Source: Collinsella sp. (GTDB lineage: Bacteria > Actinomycetota > Coriobacteriia > Coriobacteriales > Coriobacteriaceae). From it: DNA of 64,000 nucleotides. Both the position numbers and the translations under genes were made by a program. The notes below the pieces were generated by a model. It worked only from the letters and a program-made list of their open reading frames with translations, did not search any database and was not told the origin of the DNA. The stretch is from assembly GCA_019414055.1 (NCBI GenBank), contig DXMV01000018.1, positions 62,001 to 126,000 of the forward strand. Direction: 5' to 3'. Shown here piece by piece: positions 9,077-17,454 of the stretch. Positions within the stretch are counted from its first letter, which is position 1. Every line of letters starts with the position of its first letter.

Positions 9077-9868
9077 ATGCCCACACCTTCCACTGCACGC
9101 ATGCACGACTTCGAGGTCGTCTCGAACCAGGAGATCGCCGACGGCATCTTCTCGCTCGTTATCTCGGCCCCCAAGCTTGCAAGTGCGCTCAAGCCCGGTC
9201 AGTTCGTGAATATCGCCGTGCCGGGCGATGCTTCCTCGCTGCTTCGCGTGCCCCTGAGCTTCTATCGCGCCGACGCCGAGGCCGGCACCGTCGAGCTGTG
9301 GTACGCCGTCGTGGGCGATGATACCCGTCGTCTGTCGCAGATGGCCCCTGGCTCCACCTCCAACTTGCTGGGCCCCGGCGGCCGTGGCTGGATGGTGCCC
9401 GAGGGCACCAGGAAGGCGCTGCTCGTGGCGGGCGGCATCGGTGTTCCGCCCGTGCTCTGCCTGGCTGACTTGCTTGCCGAGCAGGGTGTGACCGTCGACG
9501 TGTGCCTGGGCTTTGGCACCGCGTCCAAGGCCGTGGGCGTCGATGAGTTCCGCGCGCTGGGAGCCACGGTTAACGTGTGCACCGACGATGGATCACTGGG
9601 CACGCACGGCTTCTGCACCGATCCTGCCGCCGAGCTGCTCGGCGAGGGCGGTTACGACTACGTCGCCAGCTGTGGTCCCGCCGTCATGATGAAGAAGGTC
9701 GCCGCCGCTGCCGCCGAGGCCGGCGCGTACTGCGAGGTGTCGCTCGAGCGCATGATGAGCTGCGGCTTTGGTGCCTGCAACACCTGCAATGTCGAGACGG
9801 TCGACGGTATGAAGGGTGCCTGCATGTGCGGCCCCGTGTTTGATGCTTCCAAGGTGGTGGTCTTCTAG
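9077..9868 (+). CDS. pyrK: Dihydroorotate dehydrogenase electron-transfer subunit
   Basis: The iron-sulfur flavoprotein partner of class 1B PyrD; it passes electrons from dihydroorotate to NAD. The 263-aa protein has an N-terminal FAD-binding ferredoxin-reductase barrel, an NAD-binding region (AGGIGVPP) and a C-terminal [2Fe-2S] cluster motif (MSCGFGACNTC plus a later Cys). The start at 9077 follows GGGGGATTGGAG. The stop shares one base with the pyrD GTG, supporting stoichiometric coupling with pyrD. Confidence 0.94.
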   Translation: MPTPSTARMHDFEVVSNQEIADGIFSLVISAPKLASALKPGQFVNIAVPGDASSLLRVPLSFYRADAEAGTVELWYAVVGDDTRRLSQMAPGSTSNLLGPGGRGWMVPEGTRKALLVAGGIGVPPVLCLADLLAEQGVTVDVCLGFGTASKAVGVDEFRALGATVNVCTDDGSLGTHGFCTDPAAELLGEGGYDYVASCGPAVMMKKVAAAAAEAGAYCEVSLERMMSCGFGACNTCNVETVDGMKGACMCGPVFDASKVVVF

Positions 9869-10791
9869 TGGGTACCGTGAACATGGCCGTCGATTTCGGC
9901 GGCGTCAAGATGCAGAACCCCATCAACACCGCAGCCGGTACCTTTGGCTACGGTTGGCAGTTCCAGAACTTCTTTGATGTCTCCCAGCTGGGTGCCATCA
10001 CCACCAAGGGTTGCGCTGTCGAGCCCTGGCCCGGCAATCCCGCACCCCGCATGGCCGAGATCCCCGGTGGCATGATCAATTCCGTGGGCCTGCAGAACCC
10101 CGGTGTGGCCGCTTTCGCCCGCGAGTCCGGTCCGTGGCTCGAGCAGCTCTCCAAGGACGGTTGCCAGGTCATCTGCCAGGTTGCCGGTCATTCCGTGGAC
10201 GAGTTTGTCCGTGCGCTCGAGATGTATGTCGAGCTGTGCCCCTGGGCTGCCGGCTATGAGATCAACGTGAGCTGCCCCAACATTGCTGCCGGCGGTGCCG
10301 CCATGGGCTCCACGCCCGAGGGCGCCTCTGCCGTCATGGCCGCGTGCCGCAAGGTGACCGACAAGCCGCTGTTTGTGAAGATGGCCCCGGTCAACGTTGC
10401 CGAGATTGCCAAGGCTCTCGAGGCCGCCGGTGCCGATGGTCTTTCGGTCATCAACTCCATCCAGGGTATGGCCATCGACGTCCACACCCGCAAGTCGCGT
10501 GTGGCCAAGCCCAAGGGCGGTCTTTCGGGCCCGCTGTGCCATCACATCGCCGTGCGTATGGTCTGGGAGGTTGCCCAGGCCGTCGACATTCCCATCAACG
10601 GCGTCGGCGGCGTCATGACCGGTGAGGACGCGGCCGAGTTTATCCTGGCTGGCGCTACCTGCGTATCGGTCGGTATGGCCAACTTCGTCGATCCGTGCGC
10701 TTCGCTCAAGATTGCGCGCGAGCTCGAGGCCTGGGCCGAGTCCCAGGGCGTGAAGGACATCAACGAGCTGGTAGGTGCTTTCGAATGCTAG
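9868..10791 (+). CDS. pyrD: Dihydroorotate dehydrogenase, class 1B catalytic subunit
   Basis: Oxidises dihydroorotate to orotate with FMN, using NAD through PyrK. At 307 aa or slightly less it is a TIM-barrel enzyme with the NVSCPN motif holding the presumed catalytic cysteine, and the GVGGV...GA phosphate loop. Several starts are possible (GTG 9868, GTG 9877, ATG 9883). GTG 9868 is taken because AAGGTGG lies upstream and it overlaps the pyrK stop by one base. It overlaps pyrF by 7 nt. Confidence 0.94.
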   Translation: MGTVNMAVDFGGVKMQNPINTAAGTFGYGWQFQNFFDVSQLGAITTKGCAVEPWPGNPAPRMAEIPGGMINSVGLQNPGVAAFARESGPWLEQLSKDGCQVICQVAGHSVDEFVRALEMYVELCPWAAGYEINVSCPNIAAGGAAMGSTPEGASAVMAACRKVTDKPLFVKMAPVNVAEIAKALEAAGADGLSVINSIQGMAIDVHTRKSRVAKPKGGLSGPLCHHIAVRMVWEVAQAVDIPINGVGGVMTGEDAAEFILAGATCVSVGMANFVDPCASLKIARELEAWAESQGVKDINELVGAFEC

Positions 10792-11501
10792 AGACCGATG
10801 CCCGCGACCGCGTTATCGTTGCCCTCGACTGCGACCGTGAGCGTGCGCTCGAGCTCGCCCATGAGCTTTCGGGCCATGCCGCCTGGCTCAAGGTGGGCAT
10901 GACGCTCTATTACGCTGAGGGCCCCGAGATCGTCAAGACCTTTAAGGACCTGGGCTTCAAGGTGTTCCTCGACCTTAAGTTCCATGACATTCCGCATCAG
11001 GTGCGCGGTGCCGCTCGCTCGGCCTCGCTTGCCGGTGCCGACTTGCTTTCGGTTCACGGCTTGGGTTCGGGTGCTATGCTCGCCGCCTGTCGTGAGGGTG
11101 CCGAGGAGGCACGCGAGGATCGAGCCAAGCTCGTCGCCATTACCGTGCTTACGAGCATGAATCAGGATGCGTTGAGCGAGATCGGCGTCGAGTCGCCCGT
11201 TGCCGAGGAGGCCGCCCGTCTGGCAAAACTCGCCCAGGCCAACGGTATCGACGGCATCGTGTGCTCGCCGATGGAGGCTCATGACATGCGTGAGCTGCTG
11301 GGCCCCGATGCGTTGATTGTGACCCCGGGCGTGCGTCCGGTTGGTGCTGCGCTGGGCGATCAGTCCCGCGTGGCCACGCCTTCCCAGGCTATCGAGCGCG
11401 GCGCGAGCCATATCGTGGTGGGCCGCCCCATTACCGGCGCCGACGATCCGGTTGCCGCGTTTGACGCCATCGTTGCCGAGCTGGTCGAAAACGTCGCGTA
11501 A
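10785..11501 (+). CDS. pyrF: Orotidine 5'-phosphate decarboxylase
   Basis: Decarboxylates OMP to UMP, the last step of the pathway. The 238-aa protein has the active-site DLKFHDIP motif (DxKxxD) and the C-terminal phosphate-binding TPGVRP segment. The ATG at 10785 lies inside the pyrD 3' end (GTAGGTG upstream). The orotate phosphoribosyltransferase gene pyrE, often adjacent, is absent from this cluster. Confidence 0.95.
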   Translation: MLETDARDRVIVALDCDRERALELAHELSGHAAWLKVGMTLYYAEGPEIVKTFKDLGFKVFLDLKFHDIPHQVRGAARSASLAGADLLSVHGLGSGAMLAACREGAEEAREDRAKLVAITVLTSMNQDALSEIGVESPVAEEAARLAKLAQANGIDGIVCSPMEAHDMRELLGPDALIVTPGVRPVGAALGDQSRVATPSQAIERGASHIVVGRPITGADDPVAAFDAIVAELVENVA

Positions 11502-11546
11502 AAGAATCCCTCAAGTCACCACTTTTGGGTCTCATTAGCACAAATT

Positions 11547-11613
11547 AGCCCCTGTGCCTGCGAAAACTTTCCCATCCTTTGTGTGGAATCGCAGGTCGGG
11601 GGCTCTTCTTTTA
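11547..11613 (+). terminator. Terminator of the pyr cluster
   Basis: A two-part stem (AGCCCC...CCTGCGA pairing with TCGCAGG...GGGGCT) is followed by CTTCTTTT, 45 nt after pyrF. Confidence 0.75.
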
Positions 11614-11623
11614 GCGCGATATA

Positions 11624-11652
11624 TTGCACTTTTTGCGGGTATCGTCTAACCT
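11624..11652 (+). promoter_or_regulatory. Upstream promoter of mihF
   Basis: TTGCAC, a 17-bp spacer and TAACCT match a vegetative promoter, 90 nt before the mihF start. Confidence 0.5.
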
Positions 11653-11687
11653 ATGGAGCCGCGATTGAGCATTTTGTACGTTTTACG

Positions 11688-11696
11688 TGCTAAAAT
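11688..11696 (+). promoter_or_regulatory. Extended -10 promoter of mihF
   Basis: TGCTAAAAT is an extended -10 element. The predicted start lies about 38 nt before the ATG. A TTGAGC 20 bp upstream is too far for a standard -35. Confidence 0.5.
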
Positions 11697-11740
11697 GCCA
11701 AATATTGAATCAGATATAACCCAACTATTTGGAGGTACGA

Positions 11741-12049
11741 ATGGCACTCCCTCAGCTTACCGATGAGCAGCGCAAGCAGGCTCTTGAGAAGGCTGCCGCC
11801 GCACGTCACGCTCGCGCAGAGCTCCGTGAGCAGATCAAGAAGGGCGAGAAGTCCCTCGAGTCCGTGCTCAACTCCGATGACCCCATTGCTTCCCGCATGA
11901 AGGTTTCCACCCTCATCGAGTCTCTCCCCGGTTATGGCAAGGCCAAGGCCGCCAAGATCATGGAGGAGCTCGGCATCTCCGCTACCCGTCGCGTCCAGGG
12001 CCTTGGCGTCCGTCAGCGCGAGCAGCTCCTCGAGCAGCTGACCAAATAA
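11741..12049 (+). CDS. mihF: Integration host factor, actinobacterial type
   Basis: A small nucleoid-associated DNA-binding protein of 102 aa. It has an N-terminal basic helix (ALEKAAAARHARAELR) and a helix-two-turns-helix-like core (LIESLPGYGKAKAAKIMEELG), as in the mycobacterial and streptomycete mIHF family, unrelated to E. coli IHF. The neighbouring gmk–rpoZ order is typical of actinobacteria. The ATG at 11741 has TTTGGAGGTACG upstream. It ends flush against the gmk GTG. Confidence 0.92.
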   Translation: MALPQLTDEQRKQALEKAAAARHARAELREQIKKGEKSLESVLNSDDPIASRMKVSTLIESLPGYGKAKAAKIMEELGISATRRVQGLGVRQREQLLEQLTK

Positions 12050-12619
12050 GTGAGCGCTCAGGATTCAAAGCTCTTTGTGATTTCTGGACCGTCAGGCGCG
12101 GGCAAGGGCACGCTCGTCACTCGTGTGCGCGAGCGTCGCTCTAACCTGGGCCTGACGGTTTCGGCTACCACGCGAGCCCCACGCAAAGGCGAGGTCGATG
12201 GCGTCAATTACTTTTTCCTGACGCGCGAGGAGTTCGACCGCCGCGTGGCAAACGGTGAGTTTGTTGAGTGGGCCGAGGTCCACGGTAACTGCTATGGCAC
12301 GTTGGTGAGCGAGGTTCAGTCCAAGCTCGCCTCTGGTTCGTCTCTCATCTTGGAGATCGATGTCCAGGGTGCCCTGCAGGTTAAGGAGCGTTTCCCCGAG
12401 GCCGTGCTGATCTTTATCAAGCCGCCCTCGCTCGAGGTGCTCCGCGAGCGTCTGGTCGGTCGCGGTACCGAAACGCCCGAGACGATTGAGCTGCGTATGG
12501 CAAACGCCGCCCATGAGCTTGCCCTTGCCGACCGCTACGACGACGTCGTGGTGAATGACGATCTCGACCGCGCGACCGACGAGCTCGTTCGCGTTCTCGA
12601 TATGCATGAAAGGATCTGA
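12050..12619 (+). CDS. gmk: Guanylate kinase
   Basis: Phosphorylates GMP/dGMP to GDP/dGDP with ATP. At 189 aa it has a normal length, with the P-loop GPSGAGKGT at 13-21 and the GMP-binding stretch TTRAPRKGEVDGVNYFF. It starts with GTG immediately after the mihF TAA (zero gap), so it is probably translated by coupling. It is followed at once by rpoZ. Confidence 0.96.
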   Translation: MSAQDSKLFVISGPSGAGKGTLVTRVRERRSNLGLTVSATTRAPRKGEVDGVNYFFLTREEFDRRVANGEFVEWAEVHGNCYGTLVSEVQSKLASGSSLILEIDVQGALQVKERFPEAVLIFIKPPSLEVLRERLVGRGTETPETIELRMANAAHELALADRYDDVVVNDDLDRATDELVRVLDMHERI

Positions 12620-12624
12620 GGTCC

Positions 12625-12906
12625 GTGTCCGTTGTAAAGCCTTGCATTGACGATCTTCTGGAGAAGACCGATCACAACCGCTTCCTGCTCGCTTCGCTTG
12701 CCTCTAAGCGTGCCTGCGACATCAATAGCATGCTGCGCGGCCAGCATAACCGCGTGCTTGCCGTCCAGGATGTCGACGACATCACCATCGCGCTCTCCGG
12801 TGCCGATACCATCTCGATGGCTATGGACGAGATCGTCGACGGCGATATCTCCTACGACGAGGCCCGTTACGAGAAGGCGCTCGGCCATAAGGTTGCTGAA
12901 GCCTAA
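12625..12906 (+). CDS. rpoZ: DNA-directed RNA polymerase omega subunit
   Basis: A 93-aa subunit that helps assemble RNA polymerase by clamping beta-prime. The core signature NRFLLASLASKRACDINSM matches the omega helix motif, and an acidic C-terminal tail follows. GTG start 5 nt after the gmk stop (GGATCTGAGGTCC upstream). It abuts thiI without a gap. Confidence 0.93.
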   Translation: MSVVKPCIDDLLEKTDHNRFLLASLASKRACDINSMLRGQHNRVLAVQDVDDITIALSGADTISMAMDEIVDGDISYDEARYEKALGHKVAEA

Positions 12907-14151
12907 ATGGCAGCTCGCGTCTGCCTGGTCCACTATCACGAGGTTGGACTGAAGGGCAAGAACCGCGCACATTTTGAGCATATCCTCATGGATAACATTA
13001 AGGCGGCTTTGGCCGCCTTTTCCGTGAATGCCGTGTCTCGAATTTCCGGTTATATCCTCGTGACCTTTAACGAGCATCAAGCCGACGAGGCGGCGCGTGT
13101 CATTCGCACCGTCCCCGGCGTTGCCCGTGTCTCCCTGGCCTATCACACCAATCGCGACCCGCAGGAGTACTGCGCGGCGGCTGTAAAGGCGCTGCGTGAG
13201 TTTGGCCCCTTCGACTCGTTTAAGGTACACGCCAAGCGCTCCAACACCGATTACGAACTCACCTCGATTGATATCAATCGACAGGTTGGCGAGGTGCTGT
13301 GCGAGGCGTTCCCCGATAAAAAGGTCCAGATGCACAATCCCGACGCGATGGTGCACGTGCTCGTGGTTCAGGGCAGCGTCTACGTGTACGCGCGCTCCGA
13401 GCGTGGTGTGGGCGGTCTGCCGGTGGGGTCTGCCGGTAAGGTCGTGACGCTTCTGTCGTCGGGCATCGATTCTCCGGTGGCGACCTGGATGCTCGCGCGT
13501 CGCGGTGCCGTGTGCGTGCCGGTGCATTTTTCCGGTCGTCCGCAGACGCCAGATACCAGCGAATATCTGGTGCAGGACATCATTCGCGCCCTTGAGCCGG
13601 GCGTCCAGATCGGCCGTCTGTATGTCGTTCCGTTTGGCGATTGCCAGCGCGAGATTTCGGTGACCTGTCCCAGCAACCTGCGTGTGATCATGTATCGCCG
13701 CATTATGTATTCGGTTGCTGAGCGCATCGCGCATATCGAGGGCGCCAAGGCCATTGTGACGGGCGAGTCGCTTGGTCAGGTTGCCTCCCAGACGCTCGAG
13801 AACATCATGGCCGTCAACGAGGCCGTGAAGATTCCCGTTTTCCGTCCGCTCATTGGTTCTGATAAGCAGGAGATCATCGCGCGCGCCCAGGAGATCGGTA
13901 CGTTTGATATCTCGACCGAGGCGGCGCCCGATTGCTGCACGCTCTTTATGCCGCGTCGTCCCGAGACGCATGCCAAGCTCGATGCCGTGCACGAGGCCTG
14001 GGAGCTGTTCGACCACGAGGAGATGATCGAGCGCCTGCTTAAGCAGACCGAGTACATCGACTTCTCCAGCAACACGTATAAGGCCCCTAAGACCTTAAAA
14101 CGCAAACATCCGGAGCTTGCTCCGCGTGAGATTTACCAAGATCACGAGTAA
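12907..14151 (+). CDS. thiI: tRNA 4-thiouridine synthetase / sulfurtransferase
   Basis: Makes 4-thiouridine at position 8 of tRNA and can support thiamine thiazole synthesis. The 414-aa protein has an N-terminal ferredoxin-like plus THUMP region and an adenylating PP-loop (LLSSGIDSPVATW, about residue 180). It lacks the C-terminal rhodanese domain of the enterobacterial form, so sulfur must be delivered by a separate protein, as in Bacillus. It starts at the codon after the rpoZ stop. Confidence 0.94.
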   Translation: MAARVCLVHYHEVGLKGKNRAHFEHILMDNIKAALAAFSVNAVSRISGYILVTFNEHQADEAARVIRTVPGVARVSLAYHTNRDPQEYCAAAVKALREFGPFDSFKVHAKRSNTDYELTSIDINRQVGEVLCEAFPDKKVQMHNPDAMVHVLVVQGSVYVYARSERGVGGLPVGSAGKVVTLLSSGIDSPVATWMLARRGAVCVPVHFSGRPQTPDTSEYLVQDIIRALEPGVQIGRLYVVPFGDCQREISVTCPSNLRVIMYRRIMYSVAERIAHIEGAKAIVTGESLGQVASQTLENIMAVNEAVKIPVFRPLIGSDKQEIIARAQEIGTFDISTEAAPDCCTLFMPRRPETHAKLDAVHEAWELFDHEEMIERLLKQTEYIDFSSNTYKAPKTLKRKHPELAPREIYQDHE

Positions 14152-14162
14152 TTGCCTGCATA

Positions 14163-14195
14163 GACCGACGATGCGCCTGTATCGTCGGTCTTTTG
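14163..14195 (+). terminator. Terminator after thiI
   Basis: GACCGACGAT pairs with ATCGTCGGTC across an 8-nt loop, followed by TTTTGC. Confidence 0.8.
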
Positions 14196-14269
14196 CTATC
14201 TGGGCAAATGATGCCAAGATGTTCGTTCGCTGACGTGTGCCTGAATAAATGGACATGTTCCCGCAAGGT

Positions 14270-14290
14270 TTTGGTCAGCTTTTGGTTTGA
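14270..14290 (+). promoter_or_regulatory. Direct repeats upstream of comEA (11-bp period)
   Basis: TTTGGTCAGCT and TTTGGTTTGAC start at 14270 and 14281, exactly 11 bp apart. The same TTTGG unit is present four times at 11-bp spacing upstream of recA. Tandem 11-bp direct repeats are the usual layout of OmpR/PhoB-type activator sites. The function is inferred. Confidence 0.45.
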
Positions 14291-14365
14291 CCGCTAAAAC
14301 TGGTGTGGACGTGCGGAAGCTGCGGCGTTCGTTTCCTGACACGATGGTGTTGGGAGGTGTTTGCT

Positions 14366-15076
14366 ATGGCGCAGCGCGAGCAACACGAACGGGTTAAACG
14401 GATGGACCGCTTGGCGGGCAAGTTACTCGGTCACAAGGCGGTGGTGGTGGCGATTCTGGTTGTCATTGCCGCCGCGAGTGGCTTAGCGATGGCAAGTTTT
14501 AATAGCCGCTCCAGCGGCGTGTCGTTTGAGCGTAGTGATGAGACGATCTCCTCGGATGTGCACGGGGATGGTGATGTGTCTCATGATGATGCCGATGAGT
14601 CTTCGGCCAAGAGCTCCTCTGCTGCCGAGGTGTACGTCGATGTAGATGGCGCCGTTGTGAGGCCTGGCGTGTATCGGCTCAAAGATGGAGCACGGGTGTC
14701 CAAAGCGATCGATGCCGCCGGAGGGCTTACGGCCGAGGCGGATGTGACAGGGCTTAATCGTGCGTCCAAGATCACAGATGGCCAAAAGATCTATGTTCCG
14801 ACAGTGGGGGAGCAACAAGCGACTGCGGCGGTCGGCGGGGCCGAAAGCGGTGCTGGCGCGACTCCTAGCGCGGGGTCTTCGTCGGGGCTCGTGAACATCA
14901 ATACGGCAAGTGCGGCGGAGCTGCAGACGCTTTCGGGCATCGGGCCTTCTATGGCTCAGTCGATTATCGATGAGCGGACAAAGAACGGTGCTTTTGCCTC
15001 AGTCGATGACCTGATGCGCGTATCGGGGATTGGTGAGAAGAAGCTCGCCAAAATCAAAGATTGCATTTGCGTATGA
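14366..15076 (+). CDS. comEA: ComEA-type DNA-binding competence protein
   Basis: Binds incoming double-stranded DNA at the cell surface and feeds it to the ComEC channel. The 236-aa protein has a short basic N-terminus, one membrane anchor (about residues 28-46), an acidic Ser/Asp-rich spacer, an SLBB domain (VDGAVVRPGVYRLKDG) and C-terminal helix-hairpin-helix repeats (LQTLSGIGPSMAQSI, MRVSGIGEKKL). The ATG at 14366 is chosen because GGGAGGTG precedes it; the frame is open further upstream. It overlaps comEC in ATGA. Confidence 0.9.
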   Translation: MAQREQHERVKRMDRLAGKLLGHKAVVVAILVVIAAASGLAMASFNSRSSGVSFERSDETISSDVHGDGDVSHDDADESSAKSSSAAEVYVDVDGAVVRPGVYRLKDGARVSKAIDAAGGLTAEADVTGLNRASKITDGQKIYVPTVGEQQATAAVGGAESGAGATPSAGSSSGLVNINTASAAELQTLSGIGPSMAQSIIDERTKNGAFASVDDLMRVSGIGEKKLAKIKDCICV

Positions 15077-17376
15077 GTGCGACCGATCGCGAGCAAGTGA
15101 TGCCACCACGACCATTGATGCCGTGGACGATGGCGCTTTGTGCCGGCTTGTGTGTGAGCTGTGGCTTGGTACTTAACATGGCGGCCGATTTGCTGTTGGG
15201 AGAGCGGGTAGCGTCCGTCGCGTCGCTTATGGCCATTCCCGTTGCGGTTGCGGCCTGCATCGTATTGGCTCGGTCCTGTATGCGCCTTGTGCGGTGGAGA
15301 CGATGGCTTTATGCCGCGGGCCTTGGCTTCTTGGCGGGGGCGGTCGTGTCCGCGGGTTGGGCGATCGGGGCGCTGCGTGCTTCGAGCGCACTGGATAATC
15401 GGGCTGCGAGCAGTCTCGAGTTTGTTGTGCACGGCGACCCGTCCATCAGTGACGGTGCATACTCCTATACCTGCGATGCGTATGCAGGCGAAAAGCGTTT
15501 GGGTCAGGTGCGGCTGTCGTGTGATTGCGAGCTCGACGCCGGTTCGCATGTACGTGCTATCGGTCGAATTTCGCGCTTTGAGAACGATGCGTATGGGCGC
15601 TCACGCGTGCTTCGAGGCGAGCTGCGAAAAGTGAAGGTCATCCGGTTGGCGTCGGTCGACGAGGGCTCTCCGGGGCCGCTGCTTCGGCTGCGAAATGGGC
15701 TGCTTGCGTCCATCGCGCCTGCGACCGACCCGGCGCGTGCGCTCATAGCCGGTGTCGTCTGCGGTCGTTCGGCCGAGCTGCGCTCCCAGCCAGCGGGCGA
15801 CTGGTTTTCGGTGACGGGAACGGCACATCTTATCGCCGTCTCGGGCAGCCATTTGGCTATCGTGGGGTATGTAATCGAGGGCGTATTGCAAAAGACCCGG
15901 TGCTCACGTGGTCTTCAGCGGGCGATATTGGCGATAACGCTTGTGGGCTACGCTGCCTTTACGGGCGCCTCGCCTTCGGCCGTGCGCGCGTGCTGTATGG
16001 TCTTTGCGACGCTTGTCGTAAACGGCGCGGGGCGCCGCCGGCATGGCGCATCGGCACTCTTCGTAACCATGTCAATCTTTGTGCTACTACGGCCGACGGT
16101 GCTGTTCGAGATGGGCTTTCAGCTTTCATGTGCCAGCGTCTTTGCCATCTTGTGCTTTTGCCCGTACGCCACCTACGCTTTGGGAGAGCTGGGTGTGCCA
16201 ACGGGCATTGCCGGCATGCTTTCCGTCACGCTTTGCTCGCAACTGGCGACGCTGCCCATCACCATTCCTGCCTTTGGTACGTTCTCGCTCATTGCTCCGT
16301 TGGCGAATGCGGTCATCGGTCCGGTGGTGAGTCTGCTGCTCGCTGTGTCGATCGTGCTGGTTCCCTTTTCGCTTGTGGCGCCGTTGCAATCATGGGCACT
16401 CGTTGTGCCCATGATTGCCGCCCGGTGCGCACTGTTCTTTGAGCAGCTCTTTGCCGCCGTTCCGGGTGCATCCGTGAGCGTGCCGCCCGATAGCATGTGG
16501 ATTTACCTGGTGCCGTGTTTGCTGGCGGCTCTGCTGGTCTGGTGGCCGCGTCCCCGTGCACGTCCTATGGCGGTAGGGCTTGCATGCCTGGTGCTCTTGG
16601 CTGCGATTCCGTACGTCTATTGGGATCGATTCGCCCCGCCTTCGGTGACGGTGCTCGATGTTGGCCAGGCCGATGCCATTCTTATCCGCCAAGGTGGGAC
16701 CGTGGCGCTCGTTGACTGCGGGCTTGATGAGCGCGTGGTGAGCGCGCTGGTTCGCAATAACGTCCACCATATCGACGCCGTCTTCGTGACACATTGGGAC
16801 GAAGACCACTGGGGTGGTCTTCCCGATGTGCTCGATCAGTTTTCGGTTGGAACCATTGTGGTCGCGGCCGATGCGCTTGACGGCGCGCCTGCTGAGGTCC
16901 TGAATCGCCCCGGCGTAGCGTATCGGCAGGTGGCTTGCGGAGACACGGTCGATATCGATGCATTCCGGACACGTGTGATGTGGCCGTTTGACACGGTGGA
17001 TGGGGAGGGCAATGAGGACTCTCTTGTTTTATTGCTCTCCTATGCTCAGGAAGGCAAGAGCCTGCGCGTGCTCCTCACTGGTGATGCCGAGCTCGATCAG
17101 GAACGCGAGTTTGTACAGGAGGTGGGTGATATCGATGTGCTCAAGCTGGGGCATCACGGCTCAAAAGTTTCCGTCGACACAGACCTGCTGGGCACGCTTA
17201 AGCCCGAGCTCTCTATCGCGAGCGCGGGCGAGGGTAACCGCTACGGCCATCCGTCGGATGCCTGCATCGATGCCGTTAAGGAAGCGGGCGGCGCTTTCGC
17301 TTGCACCATCGAACAAGGAGACATTATCGTCTCGCCGACCGTAACCGGTTTTGCTATGCGATGCCAACGACCGTGA
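15073..17376 (+). CDS. comEC: ComEC/Rec2 DNA-uptake channel protein
   Basis: The inner-membrane channel for single-stranded DNA in natural transformation. The 767-aa protein has N-terminal membrane segments, an OB-like extracellular region, the Competence-domain helices (from VTGTAHLIAVSGSHLAIVG, about 255, to about 510), and a C-terminal metallo-beta-lactamase-like domain with LDVGQADAIL, THWDEDHWGG and LGHHGSK motifs. All metal ligands look present, consistent with the proposed nuclease role. The ATG at 15073 overlaps the comEA TGA. Confidence 0.93.
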   Translation: MSATDREQVMPPRPLMPWTMALCAGLCVSCGLVLNMAADLLLGERVASVASLMAIPVAVAACIVLARSCMRLVRWRRWLYAAGLGFLAGAVVSAGWAIGALRASSALDNRAASSLEFVVHGDPSISDGAYSYTCDAYAGEKRLGQVRLSCDCELDAGSHVRAIGRISRFENDAYGRSRVLRGELRKVKVIRLASVDEGSPGPLLRLRNGLLASIAPATDPARALIAGVVCGRSAELRSQPAGDWFSVTGTAHLIAVSGSHLAIVGYVIEGVLQKTRCSRGLQRAILAITLVGYAAFTGASPSAVRACCMVFATLVVNGAGRRRHGASALFVTMSIFVLLRPTVLFEMGFQLSCASVFAILCFCPYATYALGELGVPTGIAGMLSVTLCSQLATLPITIPAFGTFSLIAPLANAVIGPVVSLLLAVSIVLVPFSLVAPLQSWALVVPMIAARCALFFEQLFAAVPGASVSVPPDSMWIYLVPCLLAALLVWWPRPRARPMAVGLACLVLLAAIPYVYWDRFAPPSVTVLDVGQADAILIRQGGTVALVDCGLDERVVSALVRNNVHHIDAVFVTHWDEDHWGGLPDVLDQFSVGTIVVAADALDGAPAEVLNRPGVAYRQVACGDTVDIDAFRTRVMWPFDTVDGEGNEDSLVLLLSYAQEGKSLRVLLTGDAELDQEREFVQEVGDIDVLKLGHHGSKVSVDTDLLGTLKPELSIASAGEGNRYGHPSDACIDAVKEAGGAFACTIEQGDIIVSPTVTGFAMRCQRP

Positions 17377-17384
17377 TGCTGCCG

Positions 17385-17414
17385 TTGGCGCGGGACCAAC
17401 CCGTGGGCTAGAAT
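17385..17414 (+). promoter_or_regulatory. Promoter of holA
   Basis: TTGGCG, an 18-bp spacer and TAGAAT. The -10 covers an upstream in-frame ATG (17413), which argues that translation starts at 17455. Confidence 0.6.
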
Positions 17415-17454
17415 GGCACGGTACGTATTCGAGAGTCTGCGAGAGGGGAGCGCA

